NCBI RefSeq assembly: GCF_019061305.1
Contig: NZ_JAHQZT010000009.1
Span: 62,001 to 126,000 of the forward strand
Origin: Marinobacterium weihaiense
Lineage (GTDB): Bacteria; Pseudomonadota; Gammaproteobacteria; Pseudomonadales; Balneatricaceae
Direction of reading: 5' to 3'
Length of the DNA stretch: 64,000 nucleotides
Below are positions 36,056 through 45,441 of the stretch, in pieces (position 1 is the stretch's first letter; each line of letters starts with the position of its first letter). The notes beneath the pieces are model-generated. The model did not search any database and had not been told where the DNA came from. It saw only the letters and a list, made by a program, of their open reading frames with translations. The position numbers and the translations under genes are program-made.

Positions 36056-36514
36056 TCAGCTGCGAACGATGGACACGTCTTCAGCCTGCAAGCCCTTTTC
36101 GCTTTCGCGCACGCTGAAGCGCACCTGCTGGCCTTCATTCAAAGAGCGGTGGCCACGGCCGCGGATGTTGCGAAAGTGAACAAAGACATCATCACCGTTA
36201 TCGCGGGTAATAAAGCCAAACCCCTTGGATACATTGAACCACTTGACCACGCCCAGCTCTCGGGCGTCGTTGGCATCATCGGCTTCGTCATCAGCATTGG
36301 CCGCCACCGGCTGAGCAGCAGGCGCGACGGCCGCACTGTTGCCCGGCTGCCAGACCGCTGCCAGCGTGACCACAAATACCACAGCCGCCACAACCGCCAG
36401 CACCGGCAGGGTAAAACCGATTTCGATGGTCGCAACGCGCTGCAGCAGGAAAGGAATACTAAACGCGGCCACAATACTGGCCAGTACACTCTTGATTAAC
36501 TGGTTACCACTCAT
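36056..36514 (-). CDS. membrane-anchored cold-shock-domain protein
   Basis: 152 residues with an unusual build. The first ~60 residues hold two hydrophobic segments (about 8-25 and 34-54) separated by [10 protein letters not shown]. An Ala/Asp-rich linker (about 60-85) follows, then a complete cold-shock domain (about 87-152): [29 protein letters not shown] carries RNP1 (KGFGFI) and RNP2 (VFVHF). The nucleic-acid-binding domain would face the cytoplasm if the two segments form a hairpin. Known relatives exist as membrane-plus-CSD proteins (for example DUF1294 fusions), but there the CSD comes first. Function unknown. Confidence 0.85.
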   Translation of the reverse strand: MSGNQLIKSVLASIVAAFSIPFLLQRVATIEIGFTLPVLAVVAAVVFVVTLAAVWQPGNSAAVAPAAQPVAANADDEADDANDARELGVVKWFNVSKGFGFITRDNGDDVFVHFRNIRGRGHRSLNEGQQVRFSVRESEKGLQAEDVSIVRS

Positions 36515-36646
36515 TGATTTTCTCTATTATTGACAAGGTGTTAGATGAAGGTGCGCTACAGTCGGGAAAACCGCGCACTAACTGATCAGATATACTGTAT
36601 CCTTCATTTTTTTTCAATGGCTTGAACATGGCTTGCTGTTCCCAAC

Positions 36647-36672
36647 CGCCCGAATCGTCTATGCTTCGGGCG
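36647..36672. repeat. inverted repeat upstream of slyX
   Basis: CGCCCGAA (36647-36654) and TTCGGGCG (36665-36672), 8-bp perfect arms with a 10-nt spacer containing CTATGC, a possible -10. It could be an operator over the slyX promoter or a transcript hairpin. There is no U-tract after it. Confidence 0.4.
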
Positions 36673-36701
36673 ACTTGAACCACAATCGGAAGGAGGTCGG
36701 C

Positions 36702-36908
36702 ATGACTGATCAAACACGCCTGGCAGAACTGGAATCCCGCATCGCCTTCCAGGAAGATGCCATCGACAAGCTCAGCGATGTGGTCGCGCGTCAGGAGATG
36801 GATCTGGAACGCCTGACCCGAATGATCAAGCTGCTCAACGCCCAGCTGCGCGAGCTGGGCCCCGATGGTGAAGCCCCGGCCGCCAATGAGGTGCCGCCCC
36901 ACTATTGA
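36702..36908 (+). CDS. slyX: SlyX family protein
   Basis: 68 residues, start fixed by AAGGAGG 7 nt upstream. ARLAELESRIAFQEDAIDKLSDVVARQ-type heptads make a coiled coil over residues 5-50, and the C terminus PPHY is the SlyX hallmark. Function unknown. Converges with rsmJ, 24 bp between the stop codons. Confidence 0.9.
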   Translation: MTDQTRLAELESRIAFQEDAIDKLSDVVARQEMDLERLTRMIKLLNAQLRELGPDGEAPAANEVPPHY

Positions 36909-36932
36909 GCGGCAACACCGCAGGTTGGCAAT

Positions 36933-37721
36933 CTAATCGCTGCCCAAGGCCTTGAGTGCGTAGATGTCGTAACGGCTTGATTTGCCATCGACCGTAAAGG
37001 TAGGTGCCGGCCCTTCGATGGCCGGTGCCTTGCGCGCCCGCTTGACGACCACGCGACAGCGCGCGGCTTGCAGCGCCGCCGCCAGCAGCTCGCGATCATC
37101 GCTGTCGTAGCCCACCAGCTCACGGAACGCCAACATCTCCTTCTTCACCTGCGCCTTCTTGTCGGTATGCGGAAACATGGGGTCCAGATACACCAGATCC
37201 GGCGCCTGCTCGGAGCTGCACTGCTCCAGCCACTGGCGTCCATCGGCATGCTCCAGGCTCATCCGTGCCAGGATGTCGGCCAGCTCCGGCGACTGCTCCG
37301 CCTCGACCAGCCCCGATTCCAGCAGGGCATGGACCACGGGAGAGCGCTCCAGCATGTGTACCCGGCATCCCAGCGTGGCCAGTACGAAGGCATCGCGCCC
37401 CAGCCCGGCCGTGGCGTCAACAATACTGGGGCGTATTCCTCCCTTGAGCCCACAGGCCTTGGCTATCAACTGCCCGGCGCCGCCCCCGAACTGGCGCCGA
37501 TGCGCCACCGCACCGGAAACAAAGTCGGCCTTCACCGGGCCCGGCCGCTTGCGCCCCGTTGCGCACAGCGACAGAGCCTCGCCCTCCAGCAGCAACACCT
37601 GCTCCCAGGGGGTCTCAAGGGCCAGATCAGGCTGCGCTACCAGCGGCAGCTGCAGGCGCTGAGCCAGCACTTCGGCATGTGCCTGATCCGCCTCAGCCAC
37701 AAATCCGACCGCCAGACTCAT
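36933..37721 (-). CDS. rsmJ: 16S rRNA (guanine(1516)-N(2))-methyltransferase
   Basis: 262 residues from MSLAVGFVAEADQ (GGGAGGTG upstream; the frame extends to 37820 inside uppP). SAM motif IVDATAGLGRDAFVLATLGCRVHMLE, a hydrophobic strand DLVYLDPMFPHTDKKAQVKKEM with the DPMFP catalytic-type motif. Methylates G1516 of 16S rRNA. The ATG overlaps the uppP stop by 4 bases. Confidence 0.93.
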   Translation of the reverse strand: MSLAVGFVAEADQAHAEVLAQRLQLPLVAQPDLALETPWEQVLLLEGEALSLCATGRKRPGPVKADFVSGAVAHRRQFGGGAGQLIAKACGLKGGIRPSIVDATAGLGRDAFVLATLGCRVHMLERSPVVHALLESGLVEAEQSPELADILARMSLEHADGRQWLEQCSSEQAPDLVYLDPMFPHTDKKAQVKKEMLAFRELVGYDSDDRELLAAALQAARCRVVVKRARKAPAIEGPAPTFTVDGKSSRYDIYALKALGSD

Positions 37722-38542
37722 GCCGCACCTCCCGGCCATGCAAAATAGGTCACCAGCAACAGCATGCCCAGCAGCAAACGATAGATCACGAAGGGTTTCA
37801 TGCCCACGCGATCCAGCCACTTCAAGAACAGATGGATACAGGCCAGGGCACTAAGCCCTGCAATCAGGGCACCGGCGCCCACCTGCAGCCAGTGGGTGCT
37901 ACTGCCTTCCTGATACAGCTCCAGCCCCTTGAGCGTGCCGGCGCCGAGAATGACGGGGATCGACAGCAGGAAAGAGAAACGCGCGGCCGACTGGCGATCA
38001 AACCCCAGCATGAGTGCTGCGGTAATGGTGATGCCTGAGCGTGAAGTGCCCGGGATCAATGCCAACGCCTGCGCCAGCCCAATCAGTCCGGCATCCTTGA
38101 CGCTCATCTCCGTGGTGGTGCGCTGTTCACGACGGCGGGCATCGGCCCAGCCCAGGAGCACACCGAAGATCAGCGTGGTGCCCGCAATCACCAGCACCGA
38201 ACGACCATAGACACCGATGATCTCGCTGCCGACAAAACCAGCCACCAGCGCCGGCAGGGTCGCCAGGACCACCAGCCAGGCCAGCCGCCCCTCGGCATCC
38301 GTGTGCCCACCCAGCGACCGGAACCAGGCCCGCGTCATCAGCAGGACCTCTCGGCGAAAATAGAACATCACCGCCAGCAGCGTGCCGACATGCACACCGA
38401 CATCAAAGGCCAGTCCCTGGTCATCCCAGCCCCACAGCTGGGACGGCAGGATCAGGTGTGCGGAACTGGAGATGGGCAGGAACTCGGTCAGTCCCTGAAG
38501 GATGGCCAGCAGGGCCGTCTGGATCCACTCGCTGACGTTCAC
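37718..38542 (-). CDS. uppP: undecaprenyl-diphosphatase (bacitracin resistance protein)
   Basis: 274 residues, integral membrane with about eight helices. ILQGLTEFLPISSSAHLIL (about 14-32) and the second catalytic motif PGTSRSGITITAALMLGFDR are the BacA/UppP signatures. It regenerates undecaprenyl phosphate for cell-wall synthesis. Starts at a GTG overlapping the tsaB stop (GTGA), so translation is coupled in tsaB-uppP-rsmJ. Confidence 0.95.
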   Translation of the reverse strand: MNVSEWIQTALLAILQGLTEFLPISSSAHLILPSQLWGWDDQGLAFDVGVHVGTLLAVMFYFRREVLLMTRAWFRSLGGHTDAEGRLAWLVVLATLPALVAGFVGSEIIGVYGRSVLVIAGTTLIFGVLLGWADARRREQRTTTEMSVKDAGLIGLAQALALIPGTSRSGITITAALMLGFDRQSAARFSFLLSIPVILGAGTLKGLELYQEGSSTHWLQVGAGALIAGLSALACIHLFLKWLDRVGMKPFVIYRLLLGMLLLVTYFAWPGGAA

Positions 38543-39231
38543 TGCTGGTCCTTCTTCTTCCAGGCAACCTGGTCACGCAGGTAAACAGGTCGCGCCTCGT
38601 CGGGCGCCACGGCCTCGCCCCGGGCCAGTGCTCCCTGCGCCAAGCGCGCCATGGCTTCCGCCTGTGGATAGACATCCGGCTGGCACTGTTCAACCTGTGC
38701 GACCAACGCTGCGTTCATCTGCTCCGCATAGCACCAGCCACTGCCCAGCGCCTGCAGCGGTTGTCCCTGCAGTTCGGCCGGCAGCACCATGGCGGCCGGG
38801 GCACACACCTGCTCTTCCACCTTCAACACGGGCAGACCGTCACGGCACTGCCAGGCACTCCAGTAGACTTCATCCATGCGCGCATCCAGCGCCGTCACCA
38901 GGTACTGTCCTTCCTGCGCAGCGGCGGCAAAGGCCATCGCTTCAAGGGTGGATACCGGTACCACTGGCAGGTCAGCAGCCAGTGCCAGGCCCTGCGCCGC
39001 CCCCGTGGCGATGCGAATGCCGGCAAAGGAACCCGGACCACGGCCGAAGGCAATGGCATCCAGCGCGCGCAGCGGCACATCCGCTTCGGCCAGCAGCTCC
39101 TCGACCATGGGCAGCAATAGATGGGTGTGACGTCGCGGCTCGACCTTGAAGCGCTGTAGAAGCTGACCATCCAGCAGCAACGCGGCCGAGCAGGCATCGG
39201 TGGAAGTATCCAGGGCAAGTATTTTGGACAT
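38539..39231 (-). CDS. tsaB: tRNA threonylcarbamoyladenosine biosynthesis protein TsaB
   Basis: 230 residues. MSKILALDTSTDACSAAL and the HTHLLLPMVEELL segment are the TsaB ASKHA N-domain; FGRGPGSFAGIRIATGAAQGLALA is the conserved core. Inactive ATPase-like partner of TsaD in t6A37 synthesis; trmO at 11.2 kb acts on the same nucleotide later. The frame ends overlapping uppP. Confidence 0.93.
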   Translation of the reverse strand: MSKILALDTSTDACSAALLLDGQLLQRFKVEPRRHTHLLLPMVEELLAEADVPLRALDAIAFGRGPGSFAGIRIATGAAQGLALAADLPVVPVSTLEAMAFAAAAQEGQYLVTALDARMDEVYWSAWQCRDGLPVLKVEEQVCAPAAMVLPAELQGQPLQALGSGWCYAEQMNAALVAQVEQCQPDVYPQAEAMARLAQGALARGEAVAPDEARPVYLRDQVAWKKKDQQ

Positions 39232-39480
39232 GGGGAACTCGGGGTCTGTGGATAAACGCGGTTATTGTAAAGGCAGGACCGGAACAATGCATCCGACCAT
39301 GCAAGAGCCACTCAACGGGGGGACTGCGAGTCGGATATTCGCGCACAACGTACGCCCCCACGAGACGCCCCAAAAGACTCCCAAAGAAGATACTCAAGGA
39401 GAATGTCATTCGCTTCTCCTTGAGCCCCCGCGACCGCCGGACGCTGCCGGAACACGGGAACATGCCGTGCATGTGTGGGA
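39232..39480. other. tsaB-ubiX intergenic region
   Basis: 249 bp with no confidently called gene. It should contain the promoter for tsaB-uppP-rsmJ and the end of the mpl-ubiX transcript. It holds the hairpin at 39393-39424. A frame from the enclosed ATG (39409) begins MTFSLSIFFGSLLGRLVG with a good SD (AAGGAG), but continues in a different frame through the first 260 bases of tsaB, so I do not call it as a gene. Confidence 0.5.
39393..39424. promoter_or_regulatory. 11-bp perfect hairpin enclosing SD and ATG
   Basis: CTCAAGGAGAA (39393-39403) and TTCTCCTTGAG (39414-39424) pair over 11 bp around a 10-nt loop. On the minus strand the 5' arm contains AAGGAG and the loop contains GCGAATG, i.e. 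a ribosome binding site in the stem with a start codon in the loop. No U-tract follows, so a simple terminator for ubiX is not convincing, though it cannot be excluded. Confidence 0.5.
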
Positions 39481-40110
39481 CTAGAGCATGTTTTCGCCCC
39501 AGCGGGGCAGCAGTGTCTGTTCAAACCCCAGCTGTGACAGCAGGCGCGCCACAATGAAATCGACCATCTCTTCCACGCTCTGCGGACGCTGGTAGAAACC
39601 CGGACTGGCCGGGACCACCACGGCGCCCATGCGGGTCAGCTTGAGCATATGCTCCAAATGGATCTCGGAATAAGGCGCTTCACGCGGTACCAGCAGCAGC
39701 TGACGCCGCTCCTTGAGCGCCACGTCGGCCGCGCGCTCGATCAGGTTGTTGCTGGCACCACAGGCAATGGCGGACAGGGTGCCAGTGCTGCACGGGCACA
39801 CCACCATGGCGCTGGGCGCGCCGGAGCCGGACGCCACCGGTGCCATCCACTGCTCTCGGCCATAGACCTTGATCTGGTGCTCGCGCGCAGCAAAGTGCTC
39901 GTGCAGAAACCGCTCCATGGCGTCGGGGGCACCCGGCAGCTTGAGGTCGGTTTCGGTCGCGATCACCACCTGGGCAGCCTTGGACACCATCAACAATACC
40001 TGGACATCCAGTTGTACCAGGCATTGCAGCAGGCGCAGTCCGTACTGGACGCCGGAGGCGCCGGTGATCGCCAGGGTTACCCGGCGGCTGAACGTTTCCT
40101 CAGAGGACAT
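39481..40110 (-). CDS. ubiX: flavin prenyltransferase UbiX
   Basis: 209 residues from [17 protein letters not shown]; frame upstream to 40173 lies in mpl. FMN-binding [43 protein letters not shown] and [31 protein letters not shown] are UbiX/Pad1 motifs. Makes prenylated FMN for UbiD in ubiquinone synthesis. The start lies 11 bases inside the end of mpl. Confidence 0.95.
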   Translation of the reverse strand: MSSEETFSRRVTLAITGASGVQYGLRLLQCLVQLDVQVLLMVSKAAQVVIATETDLKLPGAPDAMERFLHEHFAAREHQIKVYGREQWMAPVASGSGAPSAMVVCPCSTGTLSAIACGASNNLIERAADVALKERRQLLLVPREAPYSEIHLEHMLKLTRMGAVVVPASPGFYQRPQSVEEMVDFIVARLLSQLGFEQTLLPRWGENML

Positions 40111-41482
40111 GTATCGATTCTCGCTGTTCCAGCGCCTTGAGCAGTTTCTGGTGAATGCCGCCAAAGCCGCCATTACTCATGATTACAACCTGGGCGCCGC
40201 GCGGCAACTCGCTGACCAGGCGGCCAACCAGCGCATCGATCTGGCGCTCCAGGCGTGCGGGTACCGGGCTCTGTTCAACCACCTCGTCCAGTGACCAGTC
40301 CAGCCCTTCCGGCTGATACCAGTAAACACGATCGGCCGCCGCCGTCGCCTGGGCCAGTTCAGCCTTGTGCGCCCCCAGCCGCATGGTGTTGGAGCGCGGT
40401 TCGATGACAGCCACCACCTCGGCATGCCCTGCACTGCGAGCCTTGATCCCTTCCAGCGTGGTCTGGATCGCGGTCGGGTGATGGGCAAAGTCGTCATATA
40501 CGGTGATACCGGCCACTTCGCCCAGCTTTTCCATGCGCCGTTTGACGCCGGCAAAGCGACTCAGGGCCTCGATCGCATGCTCCGGCGTGACGCCCACATG
40601 ACGTGCAGCCACCAGGGCATTGATGGCATTGCTGACATTATGCAACCCCGTCAGGCTCCAACACACCTCGCCCAGCGTCCCGCCTTCATGCTGAACAGCA
40701 AAGTGACTGCCGTCTTCACTCAGCAGCTGCGCCGACCACTGGGCACGGCGGTCAAACCCGGTGAGCACTTGTTCGCTCCAGCAGCCCATTTCGATCACTT
40801 CATCCAGCGCAGGAACATCGGCCGGCATGATGATCTGGCCGTTGTCGGGCACCAGACGAACCAGGTGATGGAATTGACGCTGGATCGCCGCCAGATCCGG
40901 GAAAATATCAGCGTGATCAAACTCTAGATTGTTCATGATCAGCGTACGCGGGTTGTAGTGCACGAACTTGGAACGCTTGTCAAAGAACGCCGTGTCATAC
41001 TCATCGGCCTCGATCACGAAAAACGGCGTTTCGCCCAGGCGCGCCGAGGTCTCGAAGCCCAGCGGAATGCCGCCGATGAGGAAGCCCGGCGCCATGCCGG
41101 CCTGTTCCAGAATCCAGGCCAGCATGGTGGCCGTGGTGGTCTTGCCGTGCGTACCGGCCACGGCCAGCACCCAGCGGTCAGCCAGCAAATGATCGTGCAG
41201 CCACTGCGGACCGGAGGTATAACGCATATTGTGCTGCAGCATATACTCGACACAGGGGTTGCCGCGGGACATGGCATTGCCGACCACGATCAGGTCAGGC
41301 CGCGGCTCCAGCTGGGCCGGATCATAGCCCTCGATCAGCTCGATACCCTGCTGCTCCAGCTGGGTACTCATCGGCGGATAGACATTGGCATCCGAGCCGG
41401 TGACCCGGTGCCCGAGCTGCTTGGCCAGCACGGCCAGCGAGCCCATGAAGGTTCCGCAGATTCCGAGAATATGAATGTGCAC
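40100..41482 (-). CDS. mpl: UDP-N-acetylmuramate:L-alanyl-gamma-D-glutamyl-meso-diaminopimelate ligase
   Basis: 460 residues from a GTG (41482) giving [17 protein letters not shown], with AAGGAG 8 nt upstream; the frame to 41665 crosses the fbp start. N-terminal Rossmann part, ATP loop [15 protein letters not shown] (108-121), [13 protein letters not shown] and [10 protein letters not shown] are Mur-ligase motifs. Recycles cell-wall tripeptide. Divergent from fbp, with 150 bp between. Confidence 0.96.
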   Translation of the reverse strand: MHIHILGICGTFMGSLAVLAKQLGHRVTGSDANVYPPMSTQLEQQGIELIEGYDPAQLEPRPDLIVVGNAMSRGNPCVEYMLQHNMRYTSGPQWLHDHLLADRWVLAVAGTHGKTTTATMLAWILEQAGMAPGFLIGGIPLGFETSARLGETPFFVIEADEYDTAFFDKRSKFVHYNPRTLIMNNLEFDHADIFPDLAAIQRQFHHLVRLVPDNGQIIMPADVPALDEVIEMGCWSEQVLTGFDRRAQWSAQLLSEDGSHFAVQHEGGTLGEVCWSLTGLHNVSNAINALVAARHVGVTPEHAIEALSRFAGVKRRMEKLGEVAGITVYDDFAHHPTAIQTTLEGIKARSAGHAEVVAVIEPRSNTMRLGAHKAELAQATAAADRVYWYQPEGLDWSLDEVVEQSPVPARLERQIDALVGRLVSELPRGAQVVIMSNGGFGGIHQKLLKALEQRESIHVL

Positions 41483-41632
41483 CCCGGTACTCCTTTCTGT
41501 TTGGGAATGCGACTCATCATAGCAGGTCGGGATGATGAAAACCGCCCTGCCGAAACCATGCAAAACGCCTGCCGATAGCGTACAATTCAGGGGTCTTTCA
41601 AATCGGATCAAACCCAAAGGCCGACACCACCC

Positions 41633-42604
41633 ATGCAGCTGCTCAGCAACTACCTGAAACACCACGAAACCGACCTCGAACTCGTTGAACTGATCGACAC
41701 CCTGATGATCGCCTGCAAGGAAATTGCCCTGCAGCTGCGCGAAGGCGCACTGGCCGGCATCCTGGGCACCACCGAAGACACCAACGTGCAGGGCGAAACC
41801 CAGAAAAAACTGGATGTGATCTCCAACGATGTACTGAAAAAGGTATTGCTGGACAACCCACTGGTGCGCGGCATCGCCTCAGAAGAGGAAGATGACCCGG
41901 TCTTCGGCAACCCGGAAGGTCGTTTCCTGGTGACCTTTGATCCGCTAGACGGTTCGTCCAACATCGACATCAATGTTTCCGTCGGCACCATCTTCTCCAT
42001 TCTGGAAGTGCCCGAGGGTGGCGGTGAAGACTCCGTTGAACTGTTCCTGCAAGCCGGGCGCAAGCAGGTGGCGGCGGGCTACGTACTTTACGGCCCGTCT
42101 GCCGTACTGTCGCTGACCACCGGCCAGGGCGTCAATATGTTCACCCTGGCCCATACCGGTGACTTCCTGCTGACGCGCGAAAACGTGCAGATCCCGACCC
42201 AGACCAAGGAGTTCGCCATCAACATGTCGAACCATCGCTTCTGGGAAGAGCCGATGCGTAACTACATCGACGACCTGCTCAAGGGCGCTGATGGCCCGCG
42301 TGGCAAGAACTACAACATGCGCTGGATCGCGTCCATGGTGGCCGAAGTGCATCGTGTGCTGACCCGTGGTGGCCTGTTCACCTACCCCTGGGATTCCCGC
42401 GATCCGTCCAAGCCGGGCAAGTTGCGCCTGATGTATGAAGGCAACCCGATGAGTCTGCTGATCGAGCAGGCCGGCGGTATCTCCAGCACTTGCTATGGTG
42501 ACATCCTGGATGTGCAGCCGGACCATATCCACCAGCGCGTATCCGTGGCGTTGGGCTCCAAAGAGGAAGTGGAAGCCCTGCTCGAGTACCACTGCGAGTG
42601 CTGA
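41633..42604 (+). CDS. fbp: class I fructose-1,6-bisphosphatase
   Basis: 323 residues. Metal site [20 protein letters not shown] (103-122), EEEDDPVF before it, [23 protein letters not shown] and [17 protein letters not shown] at the C terminus. Dephosphorylates FBP in gluconeogenesis. A TACAAT at 41581-41586 is a fair -10 with a weak -35 (ATGCAA) 17 bp before. Confidence 0.97.
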   Translation: MQLLSNYLKHHETDLELVELIDTLMIACKEIALQLREGALAGILGTTEDTNVQGETQKKLDVISNDVLKKVLLDNPLVRGIASEEEDDPVFGNPEGRFLVTFDPLDGSSNIDINVSVGTIFSILEVPEGGGEDSVELFLQAGRKQVAAGYVLYGPSAVLSLTTGQGVNMFTLAHTGDFLLTRENVQIPTQTKEFAINMSNHRFWEEPMRNYIDDLLKGADGPRGKNYNMRWIASMVAEVHRVLTRGGLFTYPWDSRDPSKPGKLRLMYEGNPMSLLIEQAGGISSTCYGDILDVQPDHIHQRVSVALGSKEEVEALLEYHCEC

Positions 42605-42703
42605 ATTTTCACCGGTAAGTCGTATTCCCGCGGGCTGCAGAGCTGTTTATACTCTGGCCCGCTATCCGTTCTGTCCTTGTAACCGATAACAGGAAAACAG
42701 CTC

Positions 42704-43237
42704 ATGAGCTTCGAGAAAGTCCCTGCCGGCAAAGATCTGCCGAATGACCTCTACGTGATCATCGAAATTCCGGCGGAAAGCTCCCCGGTGAAGTACGAAA
42801 TCGACAAGGATGCTGATGCCATCTTCGTTGACCGCTTCATGGCTGCGCCGATGTTCTACCCGGCCAACTACGGCTACATCAACAACACGCTGGCAGACGA
42901 TGGCGACCCCCTGGACGTGCTGGTCCTGACCCCGAACCCGGTGATGACCGGTTCCGTGATCCGCTGCCGCCCGGTCGGCGTGCTGAACATGACCGACGAA
43001 GCCGGTGGCGATGCCAAGCTGGTGGCGGTTCCGCACGAGAAGCTGAGCCAGGCGTACAACGACATCCAGGACGTTGAAGATATTCCTCAGCTGACCCGCG
43101 ATCAGATCTCTCACTTCTTCGAGAACTACAAAACACTCGAAAAAGGCAAGTGGGTCAAGGTCGAAGGCTGGGCGAACGCTGACGCGGCCCGTGCCGAGAT
43201 CGTCAAGTCCGCCGCTGCATACGAAGCTGCCAAGTAA
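42704..43237 (+). CDS. ppa: inorganic pyrophosphatase
   Basis: 177 residues, family I. Active-site segment [17 protein letters not shown] with the three metal Asp residues, and [21 protein letters not shown] plus [12 protein letters not shown]-like motifs. Cytoplasmic hydrolysis of PPi. A TATACT (-10, 42648-42653) lies 50 bp before the ATG, and a strong terminator follows the gene. Confidence 0.98.
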   Translation: MSFEKVPAGKDLPNDLYVIIEIPAESSPVKYEIDKDADAIFVDRFMAAPMFYPANYGYINNTLADDGDPLDVLVLTPNPVMTGSVIRCRPVGVLNMTDEAGGDAKLVAVPHEKLSQAYNDIQDVEDIPQLTRDQISHFFENYKTLEKGKWVKVEGWANADAARAEIVKSAAAYEAAK

Positions 43238-43247
43238 GGCCGCTTTG

Positions 43248-43277
43248 ACCGGGGCGTAGCCACTGCGCCCCGGTTTT
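43248..43277 (+). terminator. intrinsic terminator of ppa
   Basis: ACCGGGGCG (43248-43256) / CGCCCCGGT (43266-43274), 9-bp GC-rich stem with a 9-nt loop, followed by TTT. It starts 11 bp after the ppa stop. Confidence 0.85.
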
Positions 43278-43356
43278 CAACCCCCATCCTGCTCTTTTCC
43301 ACCCTCCCCGTTCTGCTACACTGGCCGCTGTCTCATTCAACCCGACAGAGAAGCCG

Positions 43357-44202
43357 ATGAAGTTTTCAGGTACTGACCGCTACGTTGCCACCGACGATCT
43401 GCAGATGGCCGTGAATGCCGCCATTACCCTGCAGCGCCCGCTGCTGGTGAAAGGTGAACCCGGCACCGGCAAGACCATGCTGGCCGAGGAGCTGGCCGAC
43501 GCCCTGGGCAAACCGCTGCTGCGCTGGCACGTCAAATCCACTACCAAGGCCCAGCAAGGTCTGTACGAGTACGATGCCGTTTCGCGTCTGCGCGACTCTC
43601 AGCTCGGTGACGACCGTGTGCACGATATCGCCAACTACATCCGCAAGGGCATGCTCTGGCAGGCGTTCGAGGCCGACGAACAGGTGGTGCTGCTGATCGA
43701 CGAGATCGACAAGGCCGACATCGAGTTTCCCAACGACCTGCTCACCGAGCTCGACAAGATGGAGTTCGACGTTTACGAGACTGGTGAGCGTATCAGCGCC
43801 AAGAAACGCCCCATCGTGATCATCACCAGCAACAACGAGAAGGAATTGCCGGACGCCTTCCTGCGCCGTTGCTTCTTCCACTACATCGCCTTCCCGGACA
43901 AGGCCACGCTGGAATCCATCGTCGATGTGCACTTCCCGCAGATCGAACAGACACTGGTACGTGAAGCGCTGGAGATCTTCTTCCGCCTGCGTGAGGTACC
44001 CGGCCTGAAGAAGAAGCCCTCGACCTCGGAGCTGATCGACTGGCTCAAGCTACTGCTGGCCGACCGTATTCCGTCCGAGGTACTGGCGGATCAGGACCCG
44101 TCCAGCGCCATGCCGCCGCTGTATGGTGCCCTGCTGAAAAACGAGCAGGACGTACACATGCTGCAGCGCCTGGCCTTCATGACCCGCCGCGGAGCGCGCT
44201 GA
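43357..44202 (+). CDS. MoxR-family AAA+ ATPase
   Basis: 281 residues. Walker A GEPGTGKT (33-40), Walker B VVLLIDEIDKAD (about 106-117), sensor-type VIITSNNEKELPDAFLRRCFFHY. MoxR ATPases act with a VWA protein as chaperone for metal-cofactor or complex assembly. Overlaps the VWA gene by one base (stop/start TGATG), so the pair is coupled. Client protein unknown. Confidence 0.92.
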   Translation: MKFSGTDRYVATDDLQMAVNAAITLQRPLLVKGEPGTGKTMLAEELADALGKPLLRWHVKSTTKAQQGLYEYDAVSRLRDSQLGDDRVHDIANYIRKGMLWQAFEADEQVVLLIDEIDKADIEFPNDLLTELDKMEFDVYETGERISAKKRPIVIITSNNEKELPDAFLRRCFFHYIAFPDKATLESIVDVHFPQIEQTLVREALEIFFRLREVPGLKKKPSTSELIDWLKLLLADRIPSEVLADQDPSSAMPPLYGALLKNEQDVHMLQRLAFMTRRGAR

Positions 44203-45377
44203 TGCTGATCGACCTGTTCAGCCACCTGCGCCAGGGCCAGGTGCCAGTGTCGGTGCGTGAACTGCTCGACCTGATCGCTGCACTGGAGCAGCGCGTTGCC
44301 AGTCTGGACGTGAACGACTTCTACCTGCTGGCCCGTGCCTGCATGGTGAAAGACGAGAAATACTACGACCGCTTCGACCGCGCCTTTGGCCAGTACTTTG
44401 CGGGCCTTCAGGCACAGGGCGATATCACCGATGCACTGATCCCCTCACACTGGCTCGACAGCGACTTCCTCAAGCAACTCAGCGACGAGGAAAAGGCCCA
44501 GATAGAAGCACTGGGCGGGCTGGACAAGCTGCTGGATACGCTCAAGCAGCGTCTGGAAGAACAGCAGGAACGTCATTCCGGCGGCAACAAGTGGGTCGGC
44601 ACCGGCGGGACTTCGCCTTTCGGTCACAGCGGCTACAGCCCGGAAGGCATTCGTATCGGCGGCGAGAGCAAACACAAGCGCGCGGTGAAAGTCTGGGAAA
44701 AACGCGCGTTCCGCAATCTGGACGACAGCGTGGAGCTGGGCACCCGCAACATCAAGGTGGCGCTGCGCAAGCTGCGCAAGTTCGCCCGCACCGGCGCCGC
44801 GGATCAGCTCGACCTGGACGACACTATTCGCTCTACCGCCCGCAACGCCGGGCTGCTGGATCTGAAGATGGTGCCCGAACGCCACAATGCTGCCAAGGTG
44901 CTGCTGTTTCTTGATGTCGGCGGTTCCATGGATCCGTTCATCCGCACCTGTGAAGAGCTGTTCTCGGCGGCCCGCACCGAGTTCAAGCACCTGGAGTATT
45001 TCTACTTCCACAACTGCGTGTATGAAAAAGTGTGGCGCGACAACCGCCGCCGCTACGACGAAGCGATCCCGACGCTGGATGTGTTACACACCTACGGCCG
45101 GGATTATCGGGTGATCTTTGTCGGCGATGCCGCCATGTCGCCCTATGAACTGATCGACCGCTACGGCAGCGTCGAGCACATGAACGAAGAGCCGGGACAG
45201 CTCTGGCTGCAGCGGATCCTGGATACCTGGGACAAGGTGATCTGGCTGAACCCTTCTGCCGAACGTTACTGGCACTATACCCACAGCACCCAGATGATCC
45301 GTCAGCAGCTGGACGATCACATGTACCCGCTGACGCTGGCAGGGATCGAAGCCGGCATCCGCCACCTGTCGCGCTGA
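44202..45377 (+). CDS. CoxE-like VWA-domain protein
   Basis: 391 residues. N-terminal helical region (about 1-130), a Gly-rich linker (about 126-155), then the VWA domain with the MIDAS motif D238-V-G-G-S242 (LFLDVGGSMDPFIRTCEELFSA) and KVWRDNRRRYDEA...IFVGDAAMSPYEL. The DxGxS variant is usual in CoxE/YeiM-type VWA proteins. Presumed partner of the MoxR ATPase just upstream. No obvious client (cox, nor or CODH genes) is in this window. Confidence 0.9.
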   Translation: MLIDLFSHLRQGQVPVSVRELLDLIAALEQRVASLDVNDFYLLARACMVKDEKYYDRFDRAFGQYFAGLQAQGDITDALIPSHWLDSDFLKQLSDEEKAQIEALGGLDKLLDTLKQRLEEQQERHSGGNKWVGTGGTSPFGHSGYSPEGIRIGGESKHKRAVKVWEKRAFRNLDDSVELGTRNIKVALRKLRKFARTGAADQLDLDDTIRSTARNAGLLDLKMVPERHNAAKVLLFLDVGGSMDPFIRTCEELFSAARTEFKHLEYFYFHNCVYEKVWRDNRRRYDEAIPTLDVLHTYGRDYRVIFVGDAAMSPYELIDRYGSVEHMNEEPGQLWLQRILDTWDKVIWLNPSAERYWHYTHSTQMIRQQLDDHMYPLTLAGIEAGIRHLSR

Positions 45378-45418
45378 TACCCTGCCCAGGACACTGCCCT
45401 GGACAGGGGTCAGGTGGC
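45361..45418. terminator. nested inverted repeats between VWA gene and tadD
   Basis: Outer arms GCCACCTG (45361-45368) and CAGGTGGC (45411-45418) enclose an inner hairpin CCTGcCCAGG / CCTGGaCAGG (45381-45407). The VWA stop codon lies within. No clear U-tract on either side, so termination efficiency is uncertain; likely a bidirectional boundary between convergent operons. Confidence 0.4.
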
Positions 45419-45441
45419 GGCTCAGGTCAGCTGAAAGGCTA

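Noticed and set aside
36588-36604. LexA-like half-site TACTGTAT upstream of slyX
   Set aside because: The second half (ATACAGTA) is missing at the required spacing in either direction.
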